A DNA stretch of 64,000 bases from Alphaproteobacteria bacterium (GCA_030614785.1 JAUWTJ010000006.1:18560-82559), one strand, 5' to 3'; shown: positions 9,568 to 19,794, counted from the stretch's first letter. The notes: generated by a model from the letters alone, not told the origin. Program-made: numbers and translations.

Positions 9568-10598
9568 GTTGGTTGTCGCTGAGCATGGATGTTGGTAATG
9601 AAATGTGCTGTGTAAAGAGCTTCTATGAAGCTGGCGGGTGATGCCTTGCCAGTCCCGGCCAAATCAAGAGCTGTGCCGTGGTCCGGAGAGGTTCGTATGA
9701 TTGGCAGTCCCAGTGTGATATTGACACCGCGGTCGAAGTCGACGGTCTTGATCGGGATCAATGCCTGATCGTGGTACATGGCAAGGACGCCGTCGTATTC
9801 AGCACGCGCGCGCGGATGAAAGAGTGTATCGGCGGGGTGCGGGCCAGTCACATTGAGGCCAGAGGCGCGAAGCGCTTCAATGGCAGGTTTTATGACTTCA
9901 TTTTCCTCACTGCCGAGAGCGCCGTCTTCCCCTGCATGGGGGTTGAGACCCGTGACGGCAATTCGGGGATTGGAGATGGCAAAGTCGTTTTTAAGAGCTT
10001 CGGCCATAATGGTAAGCAGATTTTTGACGAGATCTACGGAGAGGGCGCCTGCGACCTCGGAGAGCGGTATGTGAATTGTCGCCGGGACGGTTCGCAAATC
10101 ATCGACGGCCAGCATCATGACCGGCGTCGGCGCTTCTTTCAGGCCAAGTTTCTCCTTGCACAGGTGCGCGAGGAATTCTGTGTGACCAGGGTATTCAAAG
10201 CCTGCGTCATAAAGCGCAGATTTCTGGATGGGATTGGTGACGAGGGCGCATGCCTCGCCAGAGATGACAAAGTCTACGGCCCGTGTGATCGAACCGATGA
10301 CTGCTGATGCGTTTTGAGTGTTGATGACACCGGGAACGGAGCGCTCGGCAAGGGCCTGGGGTAGAATTGGCAATGCATCATTGAACACTGCGGAGGCTTC
10401 AGCGGGGTGGGTGATGGTTTGTAAAGGCAGTTTTAGACCGAGGCGTTGCGCAAGGGTCTCAATGCGCTGCGGATCGTCAATCAGAAAGAAAACAGGAATC
10501 GACTGGCGATTGCGAACGGTCCATGCCTTGAGGGATATTTCGCCGCCGACGCCGGCGGGCTCACCCATCGTAACGGCGATGGGCCTTCGAGACATCAC
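9564..10598 (-). CDS. pdxA: 4-hydroxythreonine-4-phosphate dehydrogenase
   Basis: Oxidises 4-phosphohydroxy-L-threonine in the DXP-dependent pyridoxal 5'-phosphate pathway. 344 residues beginning [18 protein letters not shown]; metal-ligand and active-site segments are [29 protein letters not shown] and [16 protein letters not shown], followed by [19 protein letters not shown]. The histidines in the first and third segments and the one in TSPDHG match the divalent-metal site of the family. Overlaps both neighbours by four bases, so it is translationally coupled between the SurA-like chaperone and rsmA. Confidence 0.95.
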   Translation of the reverse strand: MMSRRPIAVTMGEPAGVGGEISLKAWTVRNRQSIPVFFLIDDPQRIETLAQRLGLKLPLQTITHPAEASAVFNDALPILPQALAERSVPGVINTQNASAVIGSITRAVDFVISGEACALVTNPIQKSALYDAGFEYPGHTEFLAHLCKEKLGLKEAPTPVMMLAVDDLRTVPATIHIPLSEVAGALSVDLVKNLLTIMAEALKNDFAISNPRIAVTGLNPHAGEDGALGSEENEVIKPAIEALRASGLNVTGPHPADTLFHPRARAEYDGVLAMYHDQALIPIKTVDFDRGVNITLGLPIIRTSPDHGTALDLAGTGKASPASFIEALYTAHFITNIHAQRQPT

Positions 10599-12019
10599 CT
10601 GAGCTCCACGACAGCGTCGTTTCTGAGGTCACGCAGATAACGCCGTGCAATCATCGTCATTTGTTGGTTTGCCAGCTGATTTTCAATCTGCAGGCGGTCA
10701 GGCAAATTCACGCCGACGTCTTCGCGGTCACACACGCCAATGACATGAAAACCCTGATTGGTCAGGAGTGGCGCAGAGGCTTCGCCTGCTTGCAGCGGAA
10801 TTACAGCTGACTGAAACACTTCATCGAGTTCGCCGATTGTCATGGTTTGCTGATCCGATATTGTCGCTGTCGGAAATTTTTCCTTCAATGCGACAAGATC
10901 CTCGCAGGATTTGATGTGTTGCGATGCCTGAAACAAATAGCTCCCGGCGGACTGCAGTTGATCCTGCGGGGTGTCTTCCGGAAGCGCGAAGACCAGTTGT
11001 TGCAAGGTAACTTTTGCCTTCATTGGATCAGCGCCGCCGATCATTCGGCGGTCAGCAAGCAAGAGCAGATAGTATCCGGAGACGGTTCTGATCGGTGGCG
11101 ACACCTCGCCTTTCTTCAGATTTCGGAGAGCCAGATTGAGTTCAGGTGGTAATTGTCCATCCTGGACCCAGCCGATATCTCCGCCCTGCGTGGCAGAGGC
11201 ACTATGACTAATTTGCTGCGCCGCCGCTTGAAAATTGGTGCCCTGTCTGATCTGGTTTACCAGGTTCAGCATGCCGTTGCGGACTTCTGCCTCTTGTTCA
11301 GGGGAATCGACCCGATACTGAATTTCAAATACGCGGTACTGCGGCTTGTTGGCGTTTGCAACCATGCGCTGATAAACGGCATCAATCTCTTCTTCAGTTA
11401 CCGAGACGTTCCTGCCAAACCGTCCGCCTACGATTTCATCCCAGACGATCTCTGCGCCAATCTGGCGCTCGAGAGTACCAATGCCGATGTTTTTAGTTTT
11501 CATTTCGTCGGTGACCTGGGCGACGGTCATGTTACTTTGAGAAGCGATTTGCTCTAGTTGTGCATTGATTTCACTGCGCTGAGGCGACACTTCAAATGTC
11601 AGAGCCTCTTCAAGCTTCAGGGTCTCATCAATAAGAGATCGTAGAATTTGTTGCCTCATCTGATTGATGTCGGCTTCAGTCAGTTGAAATCCGGCCTGGC
11701 TGACAACGAACGCAAGTCTCTGATAGATGTCGTATTCGGTAATCGGATGGTCGTTGACAATTGCTGCGATCTTCTGAAGATCTTCATCGCCAGTCGCGAG
11801 CTCGTTAATCGATCTTACCGGCGCGGTTACCGATGCTTCAGCACTTTGCGCCCAGGCAGATGACGTCCGGTCAGTGGACGAAAGTGATAATTGGATTGGC
11901 AAAACAAGGGCAAGTCCGAAAAGGACACGAACGGCCTGGCAGCGGTTCGGAACGTTGATCAAACGCCTCAGAGTTCCGGTTTTAAAAGATATCTGCTTCA
12001 TACTCATAACTTTCAACAT
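10595..12019 (-). CDS. surA: SurA-like periplasmic peptidyl-prolyl isomerase and chaperone
   Basis: Escorts outer-membrane proteins, including the neighbouring LptD, through the periplasm. An N-terminal signal region (hydrophobic stretch VLFGLALVLPIQLSLSS, cleavage probably near AWAQ) precedes the SurA N domain with IAAIVNDHPITEYDIYQR, then one clear parvulin domain containing GGDIGWVQDGQLPPELN and KKGEVSPPIRTVSGYYLL. Only one parvulin domain is evident, as in many Alphaproteobacteria, versus two in E. coli. The reading frame is open back to 12187, but the ATG at 12019 has GGGG at good spacing; 12007 and 12001 are alternatives. The 184 bases between it and the lptD stop (12204) probably hold a leader or a promoter of its own. 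Confidence 0.88.
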   Translation of the reverse strand: MLKVMSMKQISFKTGTLRRLINVPNRCQAVRVLFGLALVLPIQLSLSSTDRTSSAWAQSAEASVTAPVRSINELATGDEDLQKIAAIVNDHPITEYDIYQRLAFVVSQAGFQLTEADINQMRQQILRSLIDETLKLEEALTFEVSPQRSEINAQLEQIASQSNMTVAQVTDEMKTKNIGIGTLERQIGAEIVWDEIVGGRFGRNVSVTEEEIDAVYQRMVANANKPQYRVFEIQYRVDSPEQEAEVRNGMLNLVNQIRQGTNFQAAAQQISHSASATQGGDIGWVQDGQLPPELNLALRNLKKGEVSPPIRTVSGYYLLLLADRRMIGGADPMKAKVTLQQLVFALPEDTPQDQLQSAGSYLFQASQHIKSCEDLVALKEKFPTATISDQQTMTIGELDEVFQSAVIPLQAGEASAPLLTNQGFHVIGVCDREDVGVNLPDRLQIENQLANQQMTMIARRYLRDLRNDAVVELR

Positions 12020-12203
12020 CACTACCCCGATCGGCCCCTGAATCTTGTCAGGCTGCCCAAAGCCCTGCCAGCGCGACAAGATCGCAAAAAACGCATGATA
12101 TTTCAATGGTTTCCTGTCAAAAAATGAAAATCGTGCGTGATGCCGGTGATTAACTAAATTTGGCGGGGGACAGCGCTGCCATTGCACGGGAATTGCCGCG
12201 TGA

Positions 12204-14408
12204 TCAGCCCAGCGACTTTAGTTTCACCCGGAAGAAAATGGAGGTCGTTGGCTCAATATCCCGGTCTTCCGTGAAGCGTCGCCGAGCGGTGATTTCGAAA
12301 TCGGTGCACTCATCGCGGTAAACGAAACTGGCCCTCGCGCGGATCATTTCATCGGCCTCGAGATTTCGGATACCTTCAGCCTCAAACGACCAATTTCCGC
12401 GGATCTTGAGGTGTGTCTTTGCCGTCAGTTCCTCACGAGTCTCAAGCCCGCTTTCTGACAATTCAGCTCCCAACGTGAGATATCCTGCTTCCAGCCAGTA
12501 GTTTTCTGTGCCACCCCAGATATCAACTTCATTCCGGCGGAAGCTGAAATCATCTTTGTCGAGGCGAAATCGGTGAATCATCCTGAACTGCTTGAGAGGT
12601 GTCAGAACCAGCCTGCCGACATAGTCCGAGCGTTTCGTATCCAGCCCTGTTGCCTCGCCAAACAGGCGGGATTCATCCTGGCGGAACGTCTGGCCGATTG
12701 TCACGCTGTTCTCACCGGGACCGAAGCCGACCAGCGCGGCTTTTATGCCGACGTTTAATCGCATTCCCTCTTCCCATCGGTCCAGGCCCGGAAATTTGTT
12801 GGCCTTGAAGAGATTTGTGTCATCAAATTCAAAGCTCAGGCTGTCTTCATTGGCGATTTCAGGCGGGTTGAGTCCGCTGGGGCTTGCAACCAGCTGGGCG
12901 ATTGGCTCTATGACCTGAAAACCCCGTTTGGTTGGACGGGCGAGCGGGAAACTCCATTCGATGCCGATTGTTGGCAAAGCGCGAGCGGTAACTTCAGAAT
13001 CCTTTGTCGAAATGGGGACCGGTGCGAGCTGCAAGTCGCTTGTATGATAGACGTCGCCCCTCAGATCGCCAAACATGTTGAGGACCTGACCTCGTTTGGA
13101 AATCCAGGGACGTTGCCATTTGGCTTGTAAGGAAAGCCGCTCGAGGTCAGATCCCTGGATTCTCTGCAAACTTAGAAAGTCTCCCTCAAAAGACAGGTGA
13201 CCTCCCAGAACAGGATCTTCGAGATGATACTCAAAATCGATATTTGGCAGAATTACAGGTGTTTGCCCCTGGTCATCGGTCGAGCGAAGACCGATAAAGA
13301 AATAGTTATCCATGATTGCATAATTTCGGCCCGAGCGGGTCTGCATGTAGGCACGGTTACGCAGTTCATCTGGTTCATGAATGCTATAGCGTTTCAGGTA
13401 AGTGTCATCGCTGCTTAGCTCTACATCAAATCCCCAATCCCAAAGAGGTCCAGGGGAGAAGCGGCCCTTGCCAAAAAGGTGATCACGGACTTGTTTTCCG
13501 GATACAGGTTTGCCGTCGCTGTCCAGTCGGTCGGGATTGGTCACAGATCCGTCAAACTGGAATTCACCGGTTTTCGTCCGCATACGAAACTCGCCCTTCA
13601 GGACAGATGCTTCCTGAGTTATAAGGAGCGGCGTGACGGTGGCGTCAATATTTGGCGCGATTGACCAGTAGTAGGGGATTTCAAGGAAGTTTCCCAAGTC
13701 CGTCGAGTTGCCTGCGCGCGGAACGAGGAAACCCGATTTTCTTGCCACCGACGGGTCAGGATGCCAGAACCAGGGGGTATAAAGAATTGGAACGCCGAGG
13801 ACTTCCAGATAGGCATGGCGATAGGAGATAATCCGGTTGCCCCGATCATGGGTGACTTTTAGTGCCTTGATTTGCCAGACAGGTAATCCACCGCGTTTGT
13901 CCTTGCACACTTTGCAGGGGCTATAGATAGCCTGCGAGATCTCAGTCGTGTTTTTGCCGCGTATTGCGGTCGCGCCGGCCAACCTGGCGGTCTCGCCGAT
14001 GAGAAGTCCAAAGGTCTCTATGAGGCCGGTTTCCAGTGTTCCATCCAGCGTAACATCAGTGGCCTGAAGAACAGTTCCGGATTTGTCGATGATAGTGACG
14101 TTGCCGCTCGCCTGGATTTCATTTTCATTCACATCATAGGTAATCTTGTCGGCCCGGAGCGTTCGGTCATCATAGGACGCCTCGACGTGACCTTCCGCAG
14201 TATAGATTCCGCTTCCAGCATCAAACGTTGCCTTGTCGGCCTGAAGGAGAACTGCTCCGCCGTTCTCCCCGGTTTGAACCAGTTCCTCCGCACCTTGAGC
14301 CTCCACCTGAGCATAAGCTGGTGAGACGGTTGGAGCCGTGAGCAACGCAGGAACCACTGCAAGCATCGCGAGATTGAGCTTTGTCAGGAGGGGCATAACC
14401 TCAACCAT
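12204..14408 (-). CDS. lptD: LPS assembly protein LptD (outer-membrane beta-barrel)
   Basis: Outer-membrane component of the Lpt bridge that inserts lipopolysaccharide in the outer leaflet. A signal peptide (LNLAMLAVVPALLTAPTVSPAYAQ, split by helix and AxA site) is followed by the OstA-like N domain with VLLQADKATFDAGSGIYTAEG and DRTLRADKITYDVNENEIQASG, then the large barrel, with LEVLGVPILYTPWFWHPDPS at the domain junction. The barrel ends RVKLKSLG rather than with a classical terminal Phe. CKVCKD near residue 180 could supply part of the disulfide pattern. The ATG at 14408 overlaps the lptG stop by eight bases; the ATG at 14396 is an alternative. Adjacent lptF and lptG support the call. Confidence 0.92.
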   Translation of the reverse strand: MVEVMPLLTKLNLAMLAVVPALLTAPTVSPAYAQVEAQGAEELVQTGENGGAVLLQADKATFDAGSGIYTAEGHVEASYDDRTLRADKITYDVNENEIQASGNVTIIDKSGTVLQATDVTLDGTLETGLIETFGLLIGETARLAGATAIRGKNTTEISQAIYSPCKVCKDKRGGLPVWQIKALKVTHDRGNRIISYRHAYLEVLGVPILYTPWFWHPDPSVARKSGFLVPRAGNSTDLGNFLEIPYYWSIAPNIDATVTPLLITQEASVLKGEFRMRTKTGEFQFDGSVTNPDRLDSDGKPVSGKQVRDHLFGKGRFSPGPLWDWGFDVELSSDDTYLKRYSIHEPDELRNRAYMQTRSGRNYAIMDNYFFIGLRSTDDQGQTPVILPNIDFEYHLEDPVLGGHLSFEGDFLSLQRIQGSDLERLSLQAKWQRPWISKRGQVLNMFGDLRGDVYHTSDLQLAPVPISTKDSEVTARALPTIGIEWSFPLARPTKRGFQVIEPIAQLVASPSGLNPPEIANEDSLSFEFDDTNLFKANKFPGLDRWEEGMRLNVGIKAALVGFGPGENSVTIGQTFRQDESRLFGEATGLDTKRSDYVGRLVLTPLKQFRMIHRFRLDKDDFSFRRNEVDIWGGTENYWLEAGYLTLGAELSESGLETREELTAKTHLKIRGNWSFEAEGIRNLEADEMIRARASFVYRDECTDFEITARRRFTEDRDIEPTTSIFFRVKLKSLG

Positions 14409-15495
14409 CCTCCAGATGAAATAACAGGGCTGTCCCGAGAAGCGTGGCGACACCTGTTGGTGCCCAGGCCGCAAGTGCAATAGGCAGCGCGCCCGAAAGA
14501 CCGAGGGCCTCGGATATATTTGTAATGAAATAGAGGGCAAAGCCGGCCAGAACACCGACGACAATGAGCTGGCTGACACCCCCCAGGCGTGACATGCGTA
14601 ATGATGACGTGGCAGCGATCAGGATCATGGCGAACAACAGAAGCGGAACCGACAAAATGGAATGCCAATGCAGCCGGTGACGGACGGCAGAAAATCCGGC
14701 TGTTTCTGCCTCATTGATAAACCGTGGCAGGTCCCACACAGAAAGCGTTGCAGGGGAGGCAAAGCTTTCTTCAATGTCACGAATAGTCATATCTGTGGCG
14801 AACTGGAATTCCGCAAAGTGTTCGGCAGGTTCCGTCGGTCTGCTGACCCAGGCATTCTTTAACCGCCAAAACCCCTCTTCCAGAAACGCCTCTTCTGCAT
14901 CGATGCGACCGGCAAACCTGCCTTTGCCCTCGTAAGAAAGAATTATGACACCTTCAAGCCGCTGGCCTTTGTCGAAGACCCGCAGCGCGTGAACAACGGC
15001 TTGACTTTTATTGTCTCCCTCACGAAGCCAGAGGCCGGCCTCGGAAATAGACAATTGACTGCCGTGGCCTTCAAACTTCTGATTTTCAATGCGTTCATAG
15101 CGCTCATTCATTTTGGCGGCGAAGGGGTTGAAGGCGGCCACCATAAAGACGCCGACCGTAAAACCGATAAACAGGGCAGGCGCGAGAAATTGCCAGACCG
15201 ACACGCCCGCCGCCCTCGCAACAACCAGCTCACTGGACCTTGTCAAACGGGTAAACGTCCACATGCCACCAAAGAGAACCGCGAAGGGCATCATGGTTTC
15301 GATCAGTCCGGGCATCTTCATGAGGGTCATGCCGACAAGCGTGGCGAAATCAAAACTTTCGCGGCCACCAAATTTACGCATCGTCTCGACCAGATCAATG
15401 ACGAAGACCAGCATCATGACGGAAAAAAGTACAATTCCGATGCCGATTAAAAATTGACGGCCCAGATAGAGGGAAAGTGTCAGGGAAAACCGCAT
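14401..15495 (-). CDS. lptG: LPS export ABC transporter permease LptG
   Basis: Inner-membrane permease which with LptF and the ATPase LptB extracts LPS toward the periplasmic bridge. 364 residues of the YjgP/YjgQ family: N-terminal TLSLYLGRQFLIGIGIVLFS, helices near residues 60-80 and 100-125, a periplasmic jellyroll region (about 130-270), then C-terminal helices with HWHSILSVPLLLFAMILIAA and LSGALPIALAAWAPTGVATL. It starts six bases downstream of the lptF stop and overlaps lptD. No lptB, lptC or lptA is present in the window. Confidence 0.93.
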   Translation of the reverse strand: MRFSLTLSLYLGRQFLIGIGIVLFSVMMLVFVIDLVETMRKFGGRESFDFATLVGMTLMKMPGLIETMMPFAVLFGGMWTFTRLTRSSELVVARAAGVSVWQFLAPALFIGFTVGVFMVAAFNPFAAKMNERYERIENQKFEGHGSQLSISEAGLWLREGDNKSQAVVHALRVFDKGQRLEGVIILSYEGKGRFAGRIDAEEAFLEEGFWRLKNAWVSRPTEPAEHFAEFQFATDMTIRDIEESFASPATLSVWDLPRFINEAETAGFSAVRHRLHWHSILSVPLLLFAMILIAATSSLRMSRLGGVSQLIVVGVLAGFALYFITNISEALGLSGALPIALAAWAPTGVATLLGTALLFHLEDG

Positions 15496-15501
15496 CTGAC
15501 C

Positions 15502-16635
15502 TCACTCCGAAGCCAGAAAATCCGGCCTCCTGTTTGTCGACTTGCGGGAAAACAGTTTCACTTCAGAAAGAAAAATACTGCATATAACGACTGCGCCAAT
15601 GGGCATCAGGTATTGCAGAAAAGTCAGGGCAACGGAAGACGTCGAGGCGCTTTGTCCGGCAAAACCGATGGTGCGCACGACAAAAACGGCGGCCATGGCC
15701 CCGGTAATTCTCCATGCCATACCCCGGCGCCCGAAGGAACCACCTATAATGCTGACTATCGCGATCATCGCGACGGCGAAGTTGTAAAGCGGCGCCGCCA
15801 GTCTGTTATGACCCTCGGCGCGTAGACGATTGATGTTCTTTCGATCCCAATTGCCGCTGAGATCCGGATTGAAGAGTTCACCAAGGTAGCGTTCACGAAA
15901 TTCGCGCCGGGGAACATTCTTTTCCTTCATGAAGGGCGTCAGGTCGAGTGTGTATCGATCGAAGCTGGTGAGGATTGGTGGCCTGCCGGCATTGTCGACG
16001 GTTTGCACATCACCTTTCTCCATTATGAGCTGCGGTGCGGAATTGATGCTCAGGAGATAACCGGTTTCGGCCATATAGGTTGTTGGTCTGTCCGCTTCGC
16101 GGTGGTCATGGATGAGAAGACCTTCCAGCCGGCCGCCACTGGTTACCTTGCGAATGTAAACCGTAAGTCCTTTGGAAGGGTTTGTGAACGTGCCTTCCTT
16201 GACCAACTGGGTGACCAGGTCGCTGCGGATCTCATAAATCCGGTCCTTCATTGCGCGGTAGCCCGTCGGCATTAGATAGAGATTGAGGAAGAGATTGATC
16301 ACGGCAATGAGGGCCGCGAGGATCAGGACCGGGCGCGCTATTGACCATTGGCTGTGACCCGAGGCCCACATGACAACGATTTCGCTGTCGGTGTTCATAT
16401 GATGCAATGAATAAAGCACAGAGCAGAAGAGTGAAATGGGCAGAACGTCGGCCAGAAGAGCAGGGAAGGCAAGGACGTTCAATTCAACAAAGGTTGCCGC
16501 CGATTGCCCGCGATTGATCACCAGATCGAGCATCTGGAGGGATGTCGAGAGCCAGAGAATGCCTGCAAAAATCAGAGTGAAAAACACCGTAGGTCCGGCG
16601 CATTGCAGAAAGATGTAACTGGCAAGCCGATTCAT
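15502..16635 (-). CDS. lptF: LPS export ABC transporter permease LptF
   Basis: Partner permease of LptG. 377 residues from MNRLASYIFLQCAGPTVFFT, with first helices near residues 8-30 and 45-75, the LptF signature ADVLPISLFCSVLYSLHHMNTDSEIVVM spread over about 60-90, a periplasmic jellyroll, and three C-terminal helices including SFGRRGMAWRITGAMAAVF. The open frame continues back to 16743, but the extra 36 residues are unlike the family, so 16635 is preferred. It is the promoter-proximal gene of the lpt-surA-pdxA-rsmA run and is divergent from pepA across about 190 bases. Confidence 0.92.
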   Translation of the reverse strand: MNRLASYIFLQCAGPTVFFTLIFAGILWLSTSLQMLDLVINRGQSAATFVELNVLAFPALLADVLPISLFCSVLYSLHHMNTDSEIVVMWASGHSQWSIARPVLILAALIAVINLFLNLYLMPTGYRAMKDRIYEIRSDLVTQLVKEGTFTNPSKGLTVYIRKVTSGGRLEGLLIHDHREADRPTTYMAETGYLLSINSAPQLIMEKGDVQTVDNAGRPPILTSFDRYTLDLTPFMKEKNVPRREFRERYLGELFNPDLSGNWDRKNINRLRAEGHNRLAAPLYNFAVAMIAIVSIIGGSFGRRGMAWRITGAMAAVFVVRTIGFAGQSASTSSVALTFLQYLMPIGAVVICSIFLSEVKLFSRKSTNRRPDFLASE

Positions 16636-16823
16636 CCCGCGATCTTGTCCTTTTCCGATGCGCACCTTATAGATAGGAATAAGGCGAATCTGTTTATCTG
16701 CCAACTCTTGTACCGGAATATCCCGGTTCTTCAAAACTGGCAAGTGATCAGCGACCAGAGGCCTGCATTCCCGCAGAACTGACAGTTCTCACAACTCTAA
16801 CGAACCCTGGAGGTTCCAATTCA

Positions 16824-18311
16824 ATGAATGTTACATTTGCAGCAAAGGCGCAACCCAAGGGCGGTGTTTTGATTTTGACGGCCTGGGACAAGGGCGCGCT
16901 CGGTCCCTGGGGGAGCGATCTGGACAAAAAGACTAAAGGAGCGATCAAGGCAGCGATCAAGGCGGCATCGTTCAAAGGCGGTGTGGGGCAGGTTGTTCAG
17001 GTTCTGGCCCTCGGTGGCATTGCTCTTGACCGGCTTCTTGTGGTTGGCATGGGTGCTCCTGGAAAAATGGATGAACTCAGTTGTCAGAAGGCGGGTGCCG
17101 CTGCGGCGCATTTCCTGACCACAAAGACAAAAACAAGCGACGTCGTGATAGACCTGCCATCGACAGTAAAGATGGATGAAGCTGATGTTGCCTCCAACTT
17201 TGCATTCGGAACACGCCTCGGGTCATACAGGTTCACCAAGTATCGCACGACGCTAAAACCCGAAAATACGCCGCAACTGACGAAAATTGTTGTTCGAACA
17301 GATGATGCGACAGGAGCCCGAAAGGGATGGCGTGCAGCGGGCAAGGTTGCTGACGGCGTTATGATGGCACGGGATCTTGTCAACGAGCCGCCGAATATTC
17401 TCAATCCGAAGGAATATGCTGCGCGTTGTCGCGCGCTTTCCAAGCTCGGTGTCAAGGTGACCGTTCTCACTGAAAAGAAGATGGACGAACTTGGCATGGG
17501 CGCTCTTCTGGGCGTTGGGCAAGGCAGTGCCAATGAGTCCTACATTGCCATAATGGAGTGGAAAGGCGGGAAGGTCGGAGATGCGCCAGTCGCCCTGGTC
17601 GGCAAGGGGCTGACGTTCGACTCCGGCGGGATTTCTCTCAAACCTGGCGCAGGTATGGAAGATATGAAAGGCGATATGGGCGGTTCGGCCGCTGTCGTCG
17701 GCACCATGATGGCGCTGGCCGGACGGAAGGCGAAAGCCAACGTCGTCGGCATTGTTGGTCTTGTCGAGAATATGCCCGATGCGGCTGCTCAGCGTCCGGG
17801 GGACATTGTGACGTCCATGTCGGGACAGACAATCGAAATCATCAATACCGACGCAGAAGGCCGCCTCGTGCTGGCTGATATACTCTGGTATGCCGCCAAG
17901 AAATTCAAACCGAAGTTCATGGTTGATCTGGCGACGTTGACCGGTGCTATGACGGTGGCTTTGGGGCAGGAATATGCCGGAACCTTCTCAAACAGCGATA
18001 AGCTTGCCGAACAGCTTCATGCCGCTGGCGAGGCATCCGGTGAGGGCGTCTGGCGCCTGCCGCTGAGTGAAAGCTACGACAAGCTGATCAATTCGCAGTT
18101 CGCAGACATGAAGAATACCGGCGGGCGCTACGGTGGGTCGATTACTGCGGCCCAGTTCCTGCAGCGGTTCACCAACAAGGTTCCGTGGTGCCATATTGAT
18201 GTGGCAGGAACAGCAATGGGGACCCCGAAGACCAAAATGTCACCGACATGGGCCTCCGGCTACGGTGTTCGGCTACTTAACCGCTGGATTGCGGATAATT
18301 TTGAGGGCTGA
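16824..18311 (+). CDS. pepA: Leucyl aminopeptidase (M17 family)
   Basis: Cytosolic hexameric two-metal aminopeptidase. 495 residues; N-terminal macro-like domain, then the catalytic domain with LVNEPPNILNPKEYA, VGKGLTFDSGGISLKPGAGM (catalytic Lys and metal-binding Asp) and the family signature NTDAEGRLVLADIL near residue 345. The C-terminal WCHIDVAGTA is typical. Some PepA proteins also bind DNA as regulators or recombination factors, which cannot be judged here. The ATG follows a strong GGAGG ribosome site (16809-16813). Its last base overlaps the holC start, giving a pepA-holC pair seen widely in Proteobacteria. Confidence 0.95.
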   Translation: MNVTFAAKAQPKGGVLILTAWDKGALGPWGSDLDKKTKGAIKAAIKAASFKGGVGQVVQVLALGGIALDRLLVVGMGAPGKMDELSCQKAGAAAAHFLTTKTKTSDVVIDLPSTVKMDEADVASNFAFGTRLGSYRFTKYRTTLKPENTPQLTKIVVRTDDATGARKGWRAAGKVADGVMMARDLVNEPPNILNPKEYAARCRALSKLGVKVTVLTEKKMDELGMGALLGVGQGSANESYIAIMEWKGGKVGDAPVALVGKGLTFDSGGISLKPGAGMEDMKGDMGGSAAVVGTMMALAGRKAKANVVGIVGLVENMPDAAAQRPGDIVTSMSGQTIEIINTDAEGRLVLADILWYAAKKFKPKFMVDLATLTGAMTVALGQEYAGTFSNSDKLAEQLHAAGEASGEGVWRLPLSESYDKLINSQFADMKNTGGRYGGSITAAQFLQRFTNKVPWCHIDVAGTAMGTPKTKMSPTWASGYGVRLLNRWIADNFEG

Positions 18312-18778
18312 TGCCGGATACTTCAGGATCATCAGAGGTCTGGTTTTATCATCTGACCCACTGGCCGCTTGAGAGGGCCCTGCCGCCGTTGCTCGAGAAA
18401 ACACTCGAGCGCGGCTGGCGGGCCCTTGTGCGTGCGGGGTCGCAGGAGCGATTGAGTGTGCTTGATCAGCATTTGTGGTCGTGGTCCGACGAAAGTTTTT
18501 TGCCCCATGGTCTCGCCGGTGAAGACGATGCGGAGCGACAGCCTGTCCTTCTCACCACCGGTATGACCAACGACAACAAGGCTGATGTCCTGTTTGTGGT
18601 GGATCATGCAGAGACCGGGGAAATTGCAAATTTTACACGGACGATCCTGATCTTTGATGGACGCGATGACGATGCTGTCACCTCAGCGCGTGCGGAATGG
18701 CGCCGGGCAAAGGAAAACGACATGCAGGTTTCCTATTGGCAGCAGGGCGAGACCGGCGGCTTTGAGAAGAAAGCGTGA
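18311..18778 (+). CDS. holC: DNA polymerase III subunit chi
   Basis: 155-residue HolC-type protein linking the clamp-loader psi subunit to single-strand binding protein. Recognisable segments are EVWFYHLTHWPLERALPPLLEKTLERGWRAL (residues about 10-40), LDQHLWSWSDESFLPHGLAG and QPVLLTTG (about 85). The start overlaps the pepA stop by one base and the end overlaps the next gene by four, so it is translated from the same message as pepA. The pepA-holC order supports the assignment. Confidence 0.92.
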   Translation: MPDTSGSSEVWFYHLTHWPLERALPPLLEKTLERGWRALVRAGSQERLSVLDQHLWSWSDESFLPHGLAGEDDAERQPVLLTTGMTNDNKADVLFVVDHAETGEIANFTRTILIFDGRDDDAVTSARAEWRRAKENDMQVSYWQQGETGGFEKKA

Positions 18779-19794
18779 GCAAGATGTCCATGCCTCTTGA
18801 TCGACGGTTCTCGGTCGCACCGATGATGGACTGGACGGATCGGCACGACCGTTATTTCCTGCGGCAAATCTCTTCTTGTGTGCTGCTTTATACCGAGATG
18901 GTCACAACCGGGGCAATCCTGCACGGGGATCGCGAAAAACTGCTTGGGTTTGATGAGGCCGAACACCCCCTCGCGCTTCAACTTGGCGGCAGCGATCCGA
19001 AGGACCTGGCCACTTGCGCCAAAGTGGCCGAGGACTGGGGTTATGTGGAGGTGAACCTCAATGTCGGCTGCCCCTCTGACCGGGTGCAGTCAGGCAGCTT
19101 CGGGGCCTGTTTGATGGGCGAACCGGAGCTGGTTGCGGACTGTTTCGCAGCAATGCAGGGCGCAACAAGCCTGCCGGTCACGGTCAAATGCCGGATCGGG
19201 ATTGATGATCAGGAGCCGGAGGTGGCGCTACGGGATTTCATAGCCAAAGTCTCCGGCGCGGGCTGCAAGACCTTCATCATTCATGCGCGCATGGCCTGGC
19301 TTGAGGGGCTCTCCCCGAAGGAGAACCGGGATGTGCCGCCGCTGAATTATGATCTGGTCTATGCGGTGAAGCAGGAAAACCCTGATCTTGAAATCATCAT
19401 CAATGGCGGCATCATGACGCTTGAGGAAACCGACGCGCATCTTGAAAAATGCGACGGGGTGATGATGGGGCGAGCGGCCTACCAGACGCCTTTTATTTTG
19501 AATACGGTTGATCAGCGTTATTTCGGAGGGGCCGATAAACCCAAATCCGAACATGAAATTGTCAGGGACATGCTGCCGTACATCGAAGCGCATATGGCAA
19601 GGGGCGGGTCGCTGTTTCAGGTGACGCGGCACATGCTTGGACTATTCCACGGTGTGCCGGGGGCTCGGCTTTGGCGGCGATATCTGTCGGAAAATGCCTA
19701 TAAAAAGGAAGCCGGGCTTGAGGTTTTGATGGCGGCGCTTGACTTCGTGCCGGAGCGAGACCCGGCATTTTTTGAAATGAAAGAGAGCGTATGA
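18775..19794 (+). CDS. dusA: tRNA-dihydrouridine(20/20a) synthase DusA
   Basis: FMN- and NADPH-dependent enzyme reducing uridines 20 and 20a in the tRNA D-loop. 339-residue TIM barrel: FSVAPMMDWTDRHDRYFLR at the start, then LQLGGSDPKDLA and the Dus signature VNLNVGCPSDRVQSGSFGACLM, whose Cys is the catalytic acid; VKCRIGIDD and HARMAWLEGLSPKENRDVPP follow and identify the DusA subgroup, with GGIMTLEE and MMGRAAYQTPF near the FMN phosphate. The GTG start overlaps holC; an internal ATG eight codons or fewer downstream is also possible. The end overlaps the TauE/SafE gene by four bases. Confidence 0.93.
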   Translation: MSKMSMPLDRRFSVAPMMDWTDRHDRYFLRQISSCVLLYTEMVTTGAILHGDREKLLGFDEAEHPLALQLGGSDPKDLATCAKVAEDWGYVEVNLNVGCPSDRVQSGSFGACLMGEPELVADCFAAMQGATSLPVTVKCRIGIDDQEPEVALRDFIAKVSGAGCKTFIIHARMAWLEGLSPKENRDVPPLNYDLVYAVKQENPDLEIIINGGIMTLEETDAHLEKCDGVMMGRAAYQTPFILNTVDQRYFGGADKPKSEHEIVRDMLPYIEAHMARGGSLFQVTRHMLGLFHGVPGARLWRRYLSENAYKKEAGLEVLMAALDFVPERDPAFFEMKESV

